DNA of 64,000 nt from positions 3,720,001 through 3,784,000 of the forward strand of contig NZ_JAPEOK010000001.1 in NCBI RefSeq assembly GCF_026341515.1. Direction: 5' to 3'. The DNA is from Streptomyces sp. NBC_00878. Its GTDB lineage: Bacteria > Actinomycetota > Actinomycetes > Streptomycetales > Streptomycetaceae. How positions within the stretch are numbered: the stretch's first letter is position 1; the number at the start of each line of letters is the position of its first letter. Positions 37,162 to 47,606 of this stretch are shown in pieces. The position numbers were made by a program, and so were the translations under genes. The notes below the pieces were generated by a model. The model saw nothing but the letters and a program-made list of their open reading frames with translations, was not told the origin of the DNA and made no database searches.

Positions 37162-37669
37162 GGATCCTGCAGCACAATCAGAAGTCACAGGTGCCGCCTG
37201 ACCTGCATATTTACACAGATTCGTCCGGGTTAGCGATCACCCTCTAACCAGACCACCTCAACTACTCCGGGTAGCGCTCTTCGGGCAAAACCAGCCGAAT
37301 CCCGCCTCGATCTTCAGAGATCACTCCTTCGCTGCAAACTTGCCCCAGGGACCTAGTCCACAGGCAAGTTCATGACCGAGTTCCACCCGGCAGCGCCGTT
37401 CAGATCTGGCCACGCCAACGGGAGTCTTGGCTCCTTCCTTACTGGCTGCGACGACTACATGGCCGTGACGGGAACCTCGGTAGAACCTGCGCAGACATCA
37501 TGTAGTTGCCGAGCGAGCGTCGCCGTGAATCGCTCGTCGTCGCAGCCTGCGAGGGTCCCCGAGTGCGAGCTGACCAACTCCAATAACAGGACAAGGACGG
37601 TCGAGGTACCAGCCTGCAACCGCCCCGTGCACGCTCCGCTCCATCGGAGGATGTCCCGAGAAGTCCCGT
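37162..37669. other. Intergenic stretch between toxin operon and IS remnant
   Basis: About 500 bp of lower G/C content. The open frames have no coding bias or recognisable motif. Apart from possible upstream control sequence for the toxin operon nothing can be assigned. Confidence 0.4.
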
Positions 37670-38100
37670 TCAAGGTAGGGCTTTTGCTGTCCGCTGCAGC
37701 AGGATCACGACCGTGGCCAGGTAGATCGCGTTCTCCTGGCTGGTGGTCAAGTACTCGTAGTCCCTGGAAAGTCTCAGGTACCGGGCCAGCCTGGCAGAAC
37801 TCCGCTCGATCACCCAACGGCGCGGAACCACCGTGAACATCGGCACCTCACGTGGTGGAGCGTCGGCCTTGCCCCAGGTACTGCGGAAGTCGGCGTTCTT
37901 GCGCAGCACGGCCTGGATGGTGATCCCGCCTCTTCCAGGACCCAGGCCAGGAAGTCCCGGCCGCGGTAGTCCTGGTCGGCCCACAGATGCCGCAGCCGCG
38001 GAAACTTCCCGGCACAGCGGGCAAATGGCACCATGGCGCCGTCCCGGTCACTGACGTTCGCCGGGCTGAACACAGACGGCCAGGGCCAAGTCTAAAACCG
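37670..38100 (-). mobile_element. Degenerate IS5-type transposase remnant
   Basis: The C-terminal half of a DDE transposase can be read across frames. It gives LALAVCVQP, then ANVSDRDGAMVPFARCAG and LRHLWADQDYRGRDFLAWVL (second Asp in WADQDYRG), then ITIQAVLRKNADF. It ends with FTVVPRRWVIERSSARLARY, which has the catalytic Glu in WVIER, and SRDYEYLTTSQENAIYLA. At least two frameshifts separate these pieces (near 38065 and 37930) and the N-terminal half is missing, so it is inactive. No terminal inverted repeats could be matched. Confidence 0.8.
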
Positions 38101-38349
38101 ACGATCACCCGCCATGCTCCGTGGCCCCTACCCGTCCCTCCGCGAACTGGCGCGTCCTCGTTGCCGACGGCACCCGCCGAAGGCTGGTCTTCCAGTCACG
38201 CCGACCGAACCAGCAAAAATCCAGCAACCGGAAACCCCCGCCCGGATTCAACTACCGGACCGCAACGCCCTGACCTGCGCAAACACTTTTTCGCAACTCG
38301 TGAACCGAGGCCCTGAACGTTTCGCCACAACATACGAATCCAAGCAACA

Positions 38350-38391
38350 AATCGCCCCCTGACCTGCACGAACGCAGACCAGTGGGCGATT
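38350..38391 (-). terminator. Terminator hairpin after ychF
   Basis: AATCGCCC (38350-38357) pairs with GGGCGATT (38384-38391); inner CTGC/GCAG pairing extends the stem. It starts 11 nt beyond the ychF stop codon. The rest of 38101-38401 holds no gene. Confidence 0.6.
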
Positions 38392-38401
38392 CGAGGTGAA
38401 A

Positions 38402-39490
<1,089 letters not shown>

Positions 39491-39652
39491 GTTGCGACTT
39501 CCCGTACGTAAGGGTGGAGGACGAGCCAGACGATCCACCAGTCTACGGCGTTCCGCGCCCCGCACCGGCGACGTATCGAACGCTTGCCCAAGGTCGGCGA
39601 AAGCGCGTGTCCCAGGGCCTGTTCCACACATAACCCGACCTAAGTTGGACCT

Positions 39653-40210
39653 GTGGAGCAACACAGAACTCGTACCCCTCAGTCACCGCCGCTGCGACGC
39701 GGCGCGCCCCTTCCCCCGCAGGCCGGACGGGGTGGAGCCCGTACGACCCGGCAGGCCGGGGCCGGTGTCCCGCGGACCGCGCCGGCCGTGTCACCGCTCG
39801 TGCAGGCCGTACGCCGGTTTCCGAACCCCCGGCTCACCGGGCTGGGCAGCGGGCTGTTCTGTGCCGCGTCGATGTTCGCGCTGGCCTGTCTCGACGCACT
39901 GCTGTTCGGGGCCTCGCCCGTCGTCTACGGGGTGCTGTTCCTGCCGGTGTGCGCCTTGACGGCGGTGTGGGTGCGGCGGGCCGACCTCGTCACGGCGGTC
40001 GTCGCCGTGCCGATCTCCTTCGCCGTCGGACTGCTGCCGATCGCCGACAGCGACGGGGGGTTCTTCGGGCGGGTGATGGGGCTGGTCACCGCACTCGCGC
40101 TGCACGCCGGGTGGCTGTACGGAGGCACGCTGGTCGCCGGGCTCATCGTCACCGTACGGAAGCTGCGGATGATGAGCCGTCGTGCCGCGCAGCGGCGCCG
40201 AACCGCCTGA
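39653..40210 (+). CDS. DUF6542 membrane protein
   Basis: 185 residues. An N-terminal basic, Pro-rich tail of about 50 residues precedes four hydrophobic helices (LGSGLFCAASMFALACLDAL, VVYGVLFLPVCAL, VTAVVAVPISFAVGLLPIA, GLVTALALHAGWLYGG) and an Arg-rich end (MMSRRAAQRRRTA). The match to DUF6542 is from memory of the family pattern. Function unknown. The GTG at 39653 has no ribosome-binding site, but TAAGTT lies 6 nt before it, so the mRNA may be leaderless. Confidence 0.75.
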   Translation: MEQHRTRTPQSPPLRRGAPLPPQAGRGGARTTRQAGAGVPRTAPAVSPLVQAVRRFPNPRLTGLGSGLFCAASMFALACLDALLFGASPVVYGVLFLPVCALTAVWVRRADLVTAVVAVPISFAVGLLPIADSDGGFFGRVMGLVTALALHAGWLYGGTLVAGLIVTVRKLRMMSRRAAQRRRTA

Positions 40211-40273
40211 CGGTCAATCCCCCTGGGGCGGTCGGCGCCCGGCTCGCCGGACAGGCCTCGCCGGCGGTTGTGG

Positions 40274-41020
40274 CTAGGCCGACTTCGCCGCCCGCATCGC
40301 CGCCCCCACGATGCCCGCGTTGTTCTGCAGTTGGGCCGGGACGATCTCGGCCTTGATGTCCTCGATCAGGGGCAGGAACTTGTGGGACTTGCGGCTGACG
40401 CCGCCGCCGATGATGAACAGCTCGGGCGAGAAGAGCATCTCCACATGGGCCAGGTACTTCTGGACGCGCCGGGCCCAGTGCTCCCAGGTGAGGTCGTGGT
40501 CCTCCTTGGCCTTGGTGGACGCGTGCTTCTCCGCGTCGTGGCCGTTCAGCTCCAGGTGGCCCAGCTCCGTGTTCGGCACGAGGACGCCGTCCACGAAGAG
40601 GGCGCTGCCGATACCCGTACCGAACGTGAGGAGGATGACCGTGCCCTGGCGGTCGCGGCCCGCGCCGAACTGCATTTCGGCGACGCCCGCCGCGTCCGCG
40701 TCGTTCAGCACGGTCACCGGCAGTCCCGACAGCCGGTCGCTGAGCATGGCGCGGGCGTCGGTGTCGATCCACGCCTTGTCCACGTTCGCGGCCGTACGGA
40801 TCGTGGCGCCGCCGGTGACCACGCCCGGGAAGGTGATCCCGACCGGGCCCGTCCAGCCGAAGTGGCCGACGACCTCCTTCACGCCGTCCGCCACCGCTTC
40901 GGGCGTCGCGGGGTGCGGCGTGAGCACCTTGTGACGCTCCTCCGCCAGGTCGCCCACGTCCAGGTCCACGGGAGCGCCCTTGATCCCTGAGCCGCCGATG
41001 TCCACACCGAAGATCTGCAT
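40274..41020 (-). CDS. ppgK: Polyphosphate glucokinase (ROK family)
   Basis: 248 residues. The phosphate-binding start [26 protein letters not shown], catalytic Asp in LNDADAAG, and [11 protein letters not shown] are the PpgK/ROK signatures; the length fits actinobacterial PpgK. It phosphorylates glucose to glucose-6-phosphate with polyphosphate or ATP, in the cytoplasm. The ATG at 41020 has no ribosome-binding site; TAGCGT stands about 6 nt upstream, so a leaderless transcript is possible. The palindrome GTCGTACGAC lies just upstream near 41035. Next upstream on the same strand is ispH, 29 bp away. Confidence 0.95.
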   Translation of the reverse strand: MQIFGVDIGGSGIKGAPVDLDVGDLAEERHKVLTPHPATPEAVADGVKEVVGHFGWTGPVGITFPGVVTGGATIRTAANVDKAWIDTDARAMLSDRLSGLPVTVLNDADAAGVAEMQFGAGRDRQGTVILLTFGTGIGSALFVDGVLVPNTELGHLELNGHDAEKHASTKAKEDHDLTWEHWARRVQKYLAHVEMLFSPELFIIGGGVSRKSHKFLPLIEDIKAEIVPAQLQNNAGIVGAAMRAAKSA

Positions 41021-41049
41021 GGCTCTACGCTACGTCGTACGACGGACAG

Positions 41050-42057
41050 TCACTCCGCCGAGGGGGTGCTACCGGTGCGCTCCGCCACCAGGGCCGCCGC
41101 CTCCGCGCGCAGGTCGCGGCGCAGCTCCTTGGGGAGGGAGAACGTGATGGACTCCTCGGCCGTCTTCACCGTCTCCACGTCTCCGTAGCCGCGCTCGGCC
41201 AGCCACTCCAGCACGCCGTCCACCAGCACGTCCGGGACCGAGGCGCCGGAGGTCAGGCCGACCGTGGTGACGCCCTCCAGCCAGGCCTCGTCGATCTCGG
41301 CGGCGAAGTCCACCAGGTGCGCGGCGGCGGCGCCCGCGTCCAGGGCGACCTCGACCATCCGGATCGAGTTCGAGGAGTTCTTCGAACCCACCACGATCAC
41401 CAGCTGGGCGTCCTCGGCGAGCTTCTTCACCGCGATCTGGCGGTTCTGCGTGGCGTAGCAGATGTCGTCGCTGGGCGGGGAGATGAGCTGCGGGAACTTG
41501 TTCTTGAGGGCGTCGACCGTCTCCATGGTCTCGTCGACCGACAGCGTGGTCTGGGAGAGCCAGACCACCTTGGAGGGGTCGCGCACCTCGACCTTGGAGA
41601 CGTCCTCGGGGCCGTCGACGAGCGTGATGTGCTCGGGGGCCTCGCCGGACGTGCCGATGACTTCCTCGTGGCCCTCGTGCCCGATCAGGAGGATGTCGTA
41701 GTCCTCCTTGGCGAAGCGGACGGCTTCCTTGTGGACCTTGGTGACCAGCGGGCAGGTCGCGTCGATGGTGGCGAGCCTGCCGGCCGCGGCCTCGTCGTGG
41801 ACGACCGGGGCGACGCCGTGCGCCGAGAACATGACGATGGACCCCTCGGGGACCTCCGCCGTCTGCTCGACGAAGATCGCACCCTTCTTTTCCAGGGTCT
41901 GCACGACGAACTTGTTGTGGACGATTTCGTGGCGGACATAGATAGGGGCCCCGTACTGCTCCAGGGCCTTCTCGACGGCGATCACGGCACGGTCGACTCC
42001 CGCGCAATAGCCACGGGGGGCGGCGAGGAGGACACGGCGGCCAGTCGAAGCAGTCAT
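41050..42057 (-). CDS. ispH: 4-hydroxy-3-methylbut-2-enyl diphosphate reductase
   Basis: 335 residues. The three cysteines that hold the iron-sulfur cluster are in [20 protein letters not shown] and [11 protein letters not shown]; the active-site HGV (FSAHGVAP), GHEGHEE and GSKNSSNS motifs are present. IspH makes IPP and DMAPP in the last step of the methylerythritol phosphate route. ATG 42057 ([16 protein letters not shown]) is the usual Streptomyces start; an ATG three codons earlier is possible. It is followed by ppgK on the same strand. Confidence 0.97.
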   Translation of the reverse strand: MTASTGRRVLLAAPRGYCAGVDRAVIAVEKALEQYGAPIYVRHEIVHNKFVVQTLEKKGAIFVEQTAEVPEGSIVMFSAHGVAPVVHDEAAAGRLATIDATCPLVTKVHKEAVRFAKEDYDILLIGHEGHEEVIGTSGEAPEHITLVDGPEDVSKVEVRDPSKVVWLSQTTLSVDETMETVDALKNKFPQLISPPSDDICYATQNRQIAVKKLAEDAQLVIVVGSKNSSNSIRMVEVALDAGAAAAHLVDFAAEIDEAWLEGVTTVGLTSGASVPDVLVDGVLEWLAERGYGDVETVKTAEESITFSLPKELRRDLRAEAAALVAERTGSTPSAE

Positions 42058-42157
42058 GCATCCCATCGTAAGGCCGCGCCCGGCGGGTCAAAGATCACCG
42101 CCTTGGGGAGACTGGTCGGGAACTCGGGAACGGGGGAACTGGGGAGCTGAGCCGGGG

Positions 42158-42448
42158 CTGCGGCGCAGTCTCGGCTTCCGCGATCTGGTCGTCCACGGGC
42201 TGCTGTTCATCGCCCCCATGGCCCCGGTCGGCATCTACGGGACCCTCGACGCCGGGTCCCACGGGGCGGCCGCGCCGGTCTACGTCGTCGCCACGGTCGC
42301 GATGGCGTTCACCGCTTTCAGCTACGCCCAGATGGTGTGCGTGGTCCCCCGGGCGGGTTCGGTGTACGCCTACGCGCGCGTGGCGCTCCTAAAGGAGGCG
42401 AGGTTCGTCGCCGGGTGGATGGCGATGCTGGACTACCTCCTCAACCCA
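42158..42448 (+). pseudogene. N-terminal fragment of an APC-type amino acid permease
   Basis: About 97 codons read LRRSLGFRDLVVHGLLFIAP, GIYGTLDAGSHG, FSYAQMVCVVPRAGSVYAYA and [15 protein letters not shown], which cover the first three to four helices of an APC permease. The sequence then turns into a Pro-rich run that ends at the xseA promoter region. No start codon with a ribosome-binding site is seen. The gene is truncated and not functional. Confidence 0.75.
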
Positions 42449-42530
42449 CCACTGCCCGCACCCGCCCAACTCGCCCCAACCCGCTACGACCCTCGACCGC
42501 TCTGTCACAGCCTGCGGCTACGCTCGCCGT

Positions 42531-43739
42531 ATGGCTCTCAACACGTCCGCGGACGCGCCCATCCCCGTCAGTGAGGTGTCGCGGCTCATCGGGGGGTGGA
42601 TCGACCGGCTCGGGGCGGTGTGGGTGGAGGGGCAGATCACCCAGTTGTCGCGGCGGCCGGGCGCGGGGGTCGTGTTTCTGACGCTGCGCGACCCGTCGTA
42701 CGACATCTCGCTGAGCGTGACCTGCTACCGCCAGGTGTTCGACGCGGTCGCCGATGTCGTGAGCGAGGGCGCCCGTGTCGTCGTACACGCGAAGCCCGAG
42801 TGGTACGCGCCGCGTGGGCAGCTGTCGTTGCGGGCCGCCGAGATAAAGCCCGTGGGCGTGGGTGAACTGCTTGCCCGGCTGGAGCAGTTGAAGAAGTCCC
42901 TGGCGAGCGAGGGGCTGTTCGCGGCCGAGCGTAAGAAGGCGTTGCCCTTTCTGCCCCAGCTCATCGGGCTCGTCTGCGGTCGCGCCTCCGCCGCCGAGCG
43001 CGACGTGCTCGAGAACGCGCGCCACCGCTGGCCCGCCGTCCGCTTCGAGGTGCGCAACGTCGCCGTGCAGGGCGTCCACGCCGTCCCCCAGGTCGTCCAG
43101 GCGGTGAAGGACCTGGACGCGCTCGACGACGTGGACGTGATCATCGTGGCGCGCGGCGGCGGCAGCGTGGAGGACCTGCTCCCGTTCTCGGACGAGCAGC
43201 TCGTACGGGCGGTCGCGTCCTGCCGTACACCGGTCGTCTCGGCCATCGGGCACGAACCCGACACCCCGCTGCTCGACTACGTGGCCGACCTGCGCGCCTC
43301 CACCCCCACCGACGCCGCGAAGAAGGTCGTCCCCGACGTCGGCGAGGAGTACGAGCGCGTCCAGTTCCTGCGGGACCGCGCCCGCCGAAGCGTCCAGTCC
43401 TTCATCGACCGGGAGGAGAGAGGACTCGCGCACGCGCTGGCCCGCCCCTCGATAGAGGATCCGCACCGGATGGTCGACGAGCGGGCGGACCAGGTCTCCT
43501 CGCTGCTCGACCGCGGCCGCCGCACGCTCGGGCACCTCCTCGACCGTGCCGACTCGGAGCTGACGCACACGCACGCGCGCGTGGTGGCCCTCTCCCCCGC
43601 CGCGACTCTCAAGCGGGGGTACGCGGTACTGCAGAAGTCCGACGGCCACGCGGTCCGGTCCCCGGACGAGGTGACGGCGGACGAGCCCCTGCGGGCGCGG
43701 GTCGCCGAGGGTGAGTTCACGGTACGAGTCGATGTCTGA
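42531..43739 (+). CDS. xseA: Exodeoxyribonuclease VII large subunit
   Basis: 402 residues. N-terminal OB-fold ([20 protein letters not shown]), catalytic region with [20 protein letters not shown] and [39 protein letters not shown], then a long coiled-coil region and a C-terminal [15 protein letters not shown]. With XseB it degrades single-stranded DNA from both ends in repair. The next gene, 21 bp on, is xseB, so the two form an operon. ATG 42531 is the family-typical start. Confidence 0.97.
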   Translation: MALNTSADAPIPVSEVSRLIGGWIDRLGAVWVEGQITQLSRRPGAGVVFLTLRDPSYDISLSVTCYRQVFDAVADVVSEGARVVVHAKPEWYAPRGQLSLRAAEIKPVGVGELLARLEQLKKSLASEGLFAAERKKALPFLPQLIGLVCGRASAAERDVLENARHRWPAVRFEVRNVAVQGVHAVPQVVQAVKDLDALDDVDVIIVARGGGSVEDLLPFSDEQLVRAVASCRTPVVSAIGHEPDTPLLDYVADLRASTPTDAAKKVVPDVGEEYERVQFLRDRARRSVQSFIDREERGLAHALARPSIEDPHRMVDERADQVSSLLDRGRRTLGHLLDRADSELTHTHARVVALSPAATLKRGYAVLQKSDGHAVRSPDEVTADEPLRARVAEGEFTVRVDV

Positions 43740-43760
43740 GGGAGACCCTAGGGTGGGCGC

Positions 43761-44018
43761 ATGACCAGCACGACGGACGAGGCGCTCGGGTACGAGCAGG
43801 CGCGGGACGAGCTCATCGAGGTCGTACGACGCCTGGAGGCGGGCGGTACGACGCTTGAGGAATCGCTCGCTCTGTGGGAGCGGGGCGAGGAGTTGGCGAA
43901 GGTGTGCCGACGATGGCTGGACGGCGCCCGCGCCCGCCTTGACGCGGCTCTGGCGGAGGAGGATGCCGAGGAGGAGGAGTCGGGGACCTCTGGAAACTCG
44001 GGGGACACCGGCTCCTAG
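43761..44018 (+). CDS. xseB: Exodeoxyribonuclease VII small subunit
   Basis: 85 residues; helical hairpin with the signature [20 protein letters not shown] and [18 protein letters not shown], followed by an acidic tail (EEDAEEEES). It binds the coiled-coil of XseA and is needed for activity. It lies 21 bp after xseA with GAGGGAG upstream of ATG 43761. The acidic end is longer than in many relatives. Confidence 0.95.
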   Translation: MTSTTDEALGYEQARDELIEVVRRLEAGGTTLEESLALWERGEELAKVCRRWLDGARARLDAALAEEDAEEEESGTSGNSGDTGS

Positions 44019-44122
44019 TGGCGAGGGGCCCTGGAATCCGCCTGACGGGCGGGGCCGTGGACGCCCTTCGCACTCACGGCACCACCCCCTGCCCACCCTC
44101 AGGCTGTACGGCGGTGTCCGCG

Positions 44123-44641
44123 CTACTCCGTCTTCAGTGCCTCGGCCATCTTCGCCAGCTGTGCGAAGGACGCCGTGCCGGTCACCACCGTCGTGGAGCC
44201 CTTCTCCTTCAGGACCAGAGCGTCGTACTTCGCGCCCTCGTAGCGCGTCCAGGAGCGCGTGCCGATGCGCTGCGTCTCGTCCGTCTCCTCGGCGCCCTGG
44301 CTCGCGTCCTCTATGAACGGGACGGGCTTCTGAGTGGACTGCTCGATCGCCACGTATTCACCGTCGGGGTCATGGAAACCGAGGTGCCACGCGTCGAAGT
44401 CGTCGCCCTGGAACCGCACCGACGTCGCCTTCCACTCCGCGGGCAGGCCTTCCGGCGCCGCCACCGGATAGGCGGCCGCACGGCGTGCCGTGAGGAGCTC
44501 CACGCGGTAGTCGACCCGCTTGAGAGGGGGCTCCGAGTCGTCATGGGGAATGAAGACGTAGATGAAGCCCGCGACTACGCCGATCAGGCCCAGGGACAAC
44601 ACCATGTCCCGGACCGTCTGCTTGCCTTTCATACCTGCCAC
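44123..44641 (-). CDS. DUF4245 membrane-anchored protein
   Basis: 172 residues from GTG 44641; ATG 44632 three codons in is an equally plausible start. One N-terminal transmembrane helix ([20 protein letters not shown]) anchors an extracytoplasmic beta-rich domain ([57 protein letters not shown]). The domain layout matches DUF4245, a family frequently found by glpX in actinobacteria. Function unknown. It diverges from glpX, sharing a 125-bp control region, and converges on xseB. Confidence 0.85.
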   Translation of the reverse strand: MAGMKGKQTVRDMVLSLGLIGVVAGFIYVFIPHDDSEPPLKRVDYRVELLTARRAAAYPVAAPEGLPAEWKATSVRFQGDDFDAWHLGFHDPDGEYVAIEQSTQKPVPFIEDASQGAEETDETQRIGTRSWTRYEGAKYDALVLKEKGSTTVVTGTASFAQLAKMAEALKTE

Positions 44642-44766
44642 GCCCCCATCGTCGCAGGTGTACTGGTCTGCTCATCCGTGGGCCCCCCTGCTCATTTTGT
44701 CGGACTGAGGATAGAGTCGGCCCGAACCCTCATCCGGCCGTCGTCGTATCAGAAAGGTGCGCTCCG

Positions 44767-45798
44767 ATGACCGAGCATCACTTGCCGTCCGAACTAGAGG
44801 TCCCGTCCGAGGCCCCCGACCGCAACCTCGCCCTGGAGCTCGTCCGGGTCACCGAGGCCGCCGCGATGGCCGCGGGCCGCTGGGTCGGCCGCGGCGACAA
44901 GAACGGCGCCGACGGCGCGGCGGTACGGGCCATGCGGACCCTCGTCTCCACCGTCTCGATGAACGGCGTGGTCGTCATCGGGGAGGGCGAGAAGGACGAG
45001 GCCCCGATGCTCTTCAACGGGGAGCGTGTCGGAGACGGGACGGGCCCCGAGTGCGACATCGCCGTCGACCCGATCGACGGCACCACGCTGACCGCGAAGG
45101 GCATGACGAACGCGATCGCGGTGCTGGCCGCCGCCGACCGCGGCACCATGTTCGACCCGTCCGCGGTCTTCTACATGGACAAGCTGGTCACCGGCCCCGA
45201 GGCCGCCGACTTCGTCGACATCAACGCGCCCGTGTCCGTGAACATCCGCCGGGTCGCCAAGGCCAAGCGGGTCACACCCGAGGACGTCACGGTCGTCATC
45301 CTCGACCGGCCGCGCCACGACGGCATCATCAAGGAGATCCGGGAGACCGGCGCGCGCATCAAGCTCATCTCCGACGGCGATGTCGCGGGCTCCATCCTGG
45401 CGCTGCGCGAGGGCACCGGCATCGACCTGCTGCTCGGCATCGGCGGTACGCCCGAGGGCATCATCTCCGCCTGTGCGGTGAAGTGTCTGGGCGGCACGAT
45501 CCAGGGCAAGTTGTGGCCCAAGGACGACGAGGAGCGCGCCCGCGCCGTCGACGCGGGGCACGACCTCGACCGGGTCCTGTTCACCGACGACCTGGTCTCC
45601 GGCGAGAACGTCTTCTTCGTGGCGACCGGGATCACCGACGGCGAGCTGCTGCGCGGGGTCCGCTATCGGCCCGAGACGGCGACGACCGACTCGATCGTGA
45701 TGCGGTCGAAGTCGGGGACGGTTCGGCAGATCAACTCGGAGCACCGGCTGGCGAAGCTGCGGGCGTACAGCGCGATCGACTTCGACCGGGCGAAGTGA
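44767..45798 (+). CDS. glpX: Class II fructose-1,6-bisphosphatase
   Basis: 343 residues. GlpX signatures: [11 protein letters not shown] and [13 protein letters not shown] for metal and substrate binding, [32 protein letters not shown] and KSGTVRQI near the end. It dephosphorylates fructose-1,6-bisphosphate in gluconeogenesis and is the usual FBPase of actinobacteria. AAAGG lies 9 nt before ATG 44767. A strong hairpin terminator follows. Confidence 0.97.
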   Translation: MTEHHLPSELEVPSEAPDRNLALELVRVTEAAAMAAGRWVGRGDKNGADGAAVRAMRTLVSTVSMNGVVVIGEGEKDEAPMLFNGERVGDGTGPECDIAVDPIDGTTLTAKGMTNAIAVLAAADRGTMFDPSAVFYMDKLVTGPEAADFVDINAPVSVNIRRVAKAKRVTPEDVTVVILDRPRHDGIIKEIRETGARIKLISDGDVAGSILALREGTGIDLLLGIGGTPEGIISACAVKCLGGTIQGKLWPKDDEERARAVDAGHDLDRVLFTDDLVSGENVFFVATGITDGELLRGVRYRPETATTDSIVMRSKSGTVRQINSEHRLAKLRAYSAIDFDRAK

Positions 45799-45984
45799 CT
45801 CCGTCGGTTGTGCCGTTCATGCGGGCCCGTGGGTATCTGCGGGTTCGTTGTGGCTGGTCGCGCAGTTCCCCGCGCCCCTTAAAGCGCGTCCTGGCAACGC
45901 GGTAGCAGCCGCAGGGCCGCAGTAGGCGTGACGCAACGACAGTCGCCGTGGAGGAAACCGCGGCGGAGCGGTTGATCTCGTACG

Positions 45985-46023
45985 CCGATGGGGCGCCCCT
46001 TGTGCGGAGGGGCGCCCCATCGG
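45985..46023. terminator. Bidirectional terminator between glpX and the WhiB gene
   Basis: A perfect 15-bp stem (45985-45999 with 46009-46023) closes a 9-nt loop. It lies between converging genes, 10 nt from the stop of the WhiB gene, and can serve both. Upstream, about 45845-45880 carries a common Streptomyces motif (GTCGCGCAGTTCCCCGCG). Confidence 0.8.
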
Positions 46024-46032
46024 TGTGACGGT

Positions 46033-46410
46033 CTAGCCGGCCGCGGCTATCGTCCCCGCTGGGCGGGCGGCCTTCTTGAGTTCGAGGTCGCGGCGGCGGC
46101 GCCGGGCGAGCACGACGCGGCGCTCGGCGGCGGTGAGGCCGCCCCAGACTCCGTACGGCTCGGGTTGCAGCAGCGCGTGTTCTCGGCACTCGACCATCAC
46201 CGGGCAGCGGCCGCAGACCCGCTTTGCCGCCTCCTCCCGGGACAGCCGGGCGGCGGTGGGTTCCTTGGAGGGCGCGAAGAACAGGCCGGCCTCGTCGCGG
46301 CGGCACACGGCCTCCGTGTGCCACGGGGCTTCCTGGTCCCTCTCCCGCACCGGCACCGGCTGGGGCGGAACGGCAGCGACCTGCAGGGACTGATGCGGCG
46401 GATGCAGCAC
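46033..46410 (-). CDS. wblI: WhiB-family iron-sulfur transcription factor, probable WblI
   Basis: 125 residues. The four cluster cysteines are Cys36, Cys66, Cys69 and Cys75 (AVCRRDE, VCGRCPVMVEC), followed by the turn GVWGGLTAAERR and an Arg-rich DNA-binding end (ARRRRRDLELKK). WhiB proteins bind a 4Fe-4S cluster and act with the principal sigma factor. GTG 46410 is supported by AGGAG 6 nt upstream. The symbol rests on its place next to glpX, which I recall for S. coelicolor wblI; the family call is certain, the subtype less so. Confidence 0.85.
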   Translation of the reverse strand: MLHPPHQSLQVAAVPPQPVPVRERDQEAPWHTEAVCRRDEAGLFFAPSKEPTAARLSREEAAKRVCGRCPVMVECREHALLQPEPYGVWGGLTAAERRVVLARRRRRDLELKKAARPAGTIAAAG

Positions 46411-46573
46411 GGTCTACTCCTGACGACGGCTTCGCGAGCGAGAGACGATGCAGCAAGGCCTACCCGCTGTGCGCGCGCCTATGCACTGAGTTCCCAAGCG
46501 CGGGAGATCCCGTCCGGCACTGGACCGTCACTACTGGACCTGTACCCTCCGCTCGCCGCGAAATTCGCGACCG

Positions 46574-47275
46574 TCAATGCCCGAGGTGTTTGCGCAACTT
46601 GGCATTCACCTGGTCCCCGACCCGGTCGAGGATGTCCTCGATCAGCTTGCCCCGCTTGGGTTTTGCCTCGATGCTGCCCAGGACGGCCAGCCCGTCCACG
46701 TACACCACGGGTGCGTCGTGGTCGGCCGAATCGAGCGTGTCCACCTCGAAGCTGCCGAGGACGCCGCCGCCGTTGCCCCGCAGCGACACGTTCTCCGGGA
46801 CGCGGATCTCGATGCTGCCGAAGACCGAGATCGCCTTGATCACGACCTGCTGGTGCTCGAAGATCGCCTCGCTGAGGTCTATCTCCACGCTGCCGAAGAT
46901 CGCGTACGCGTGCGTGCGGCGGCCGATGCGCCAGCGGCCCTTGCGGACGGCGGAGCTGAACACCGCCACCACGTTCTCCTCGGCGACCGGCGGGACCGTG
47001 CCCGGAGTGGGGCGGTTCGGCGCCGCGGCGAACGTCGCCGTCGGCCGGGACGGGTGGGCGGCCGGCAGGTCCGCCACGAGCGGCTCCAGCTCGCCGACGG
47101 TCTTCGCGCGGAAGACGTCCTCGACCCGCTCGGCATGCTCCTCCGCGGTGAGGCGGCCCTCGGCGAGGGCCTCGCGCAGGATGTCCGCCGTCCGGTCGCG
47201 GTCGGCGTCGGAGGCCCGGAGGTCGGTCTGCTTCCGGAGGTCGGGTGCGGGCGCGGTGCTCTTCTCTAGGTCCAC
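46574..47275 (-). CDS. DUF1707 protein with LiaF-like C-terminal domain
   Basis: 233 residues. Residues about 18-70 form DUF1707 (RASDADRDRTADILREALAE, then GRLTAEEHAERVEDVFRAKT). After a Pro-rich linker the C-terminal half is a beta-solenoid-like repeat of the LiaF type (AIFGSVEIDLSEAIFEHQQV, SVFGSIEIRVP). No membrane helix is present. Related proteins occur in cell-envelope stress regulation. GTG 47275 has no ribosome-binding site, but TACGCT stands 6 nt upstream, again suggesting a leaderless transcript. It is upstream of, and in the same direction as, the WhiB gene. Confidence 0.85.
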   Translation of the reverse strand: MDLEKSTAPAPDLRKQTDLRASDADRDRTADILREALAEGRLTAEEHAERVEDVFRAKTVGELEPLVADLPAAHPSRPTATFAAAPNRPTPGTVPPVAEENVVAVFSSAVRKGRWRIGRRTHAYAIFGSVEIDLSEAIFEHQQVVIKAISVFGSIEIRVPENVSLRGNGGGVLGSFEVDTLDSADHDAPVVYVDGLAVLGSIEAKPKRGKLIEDILDRVGDQVNAKLRKHLGH

Positions 47276-47308
47276 GACAGCAGCGTACCCAAACGCGATA
47301 GATCGCGA

Positions 47309-47487
47309 CTAGGGCCTGTCTGGCTATTCCCGTCGTCGCCCGGAGGGCGGCCTCGCGGCGTCAGGTGCGTGCTCTCGGCGCGCCGGGCGTAGATCCTCGT
47401 ACTGGATGTACGTGGGTCTGCGCCCGGTGCGGCGAGAGTGCGTGCATGGCGTCGCGAGGCAGGCGGGAATTGCCAGACAGGCCCTAG
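47309..47487. repeat. 179-bp near-palindromic miniature element
   Basis: The ends are perfect 16-bp inverted repeats (CTAGGGCCTGTCTGGC at 47309-47324, its complement at 47472-47487). Most of the interior is also self-complementary (ATTCCCG, CCTCGCG, GCGTGC, CGCCGGGCG blocks recur inverted), so the strand could fold into one long hairpin. No gene inside. It has the look of a MITE or a non-autonomous IS derivative and lies just upstream of the class I fumarase gene. Confidence 0.8.
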
Positions 47488-47606
47488 GGGGTACGGACGG
47501 CGAACTGAGCCTTACCTCACAAGCGTGGTGTCAGTAGCAGGTTCTACGCTGGTGGGCGCCCGCCAATGGAGGCCGGCCACTATCTGTCGATGAAGGATTT
47601 GGCGAG

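Noticed and set aside
37455..37817. 120-codon minus frame left of the IS remnant
   Set aside because: It crosses the transposase remnant out of frame and shows no coding character.
44794..45744. 316-codon frame opposite glpX
   Set aside because: Antisense shadow of a well-defined enzyme gene.
47488..47606. Riboswitch or attenuator before the fumarase
   Set aside because: No recognisable riboswitch core; only short unconvincing stems.
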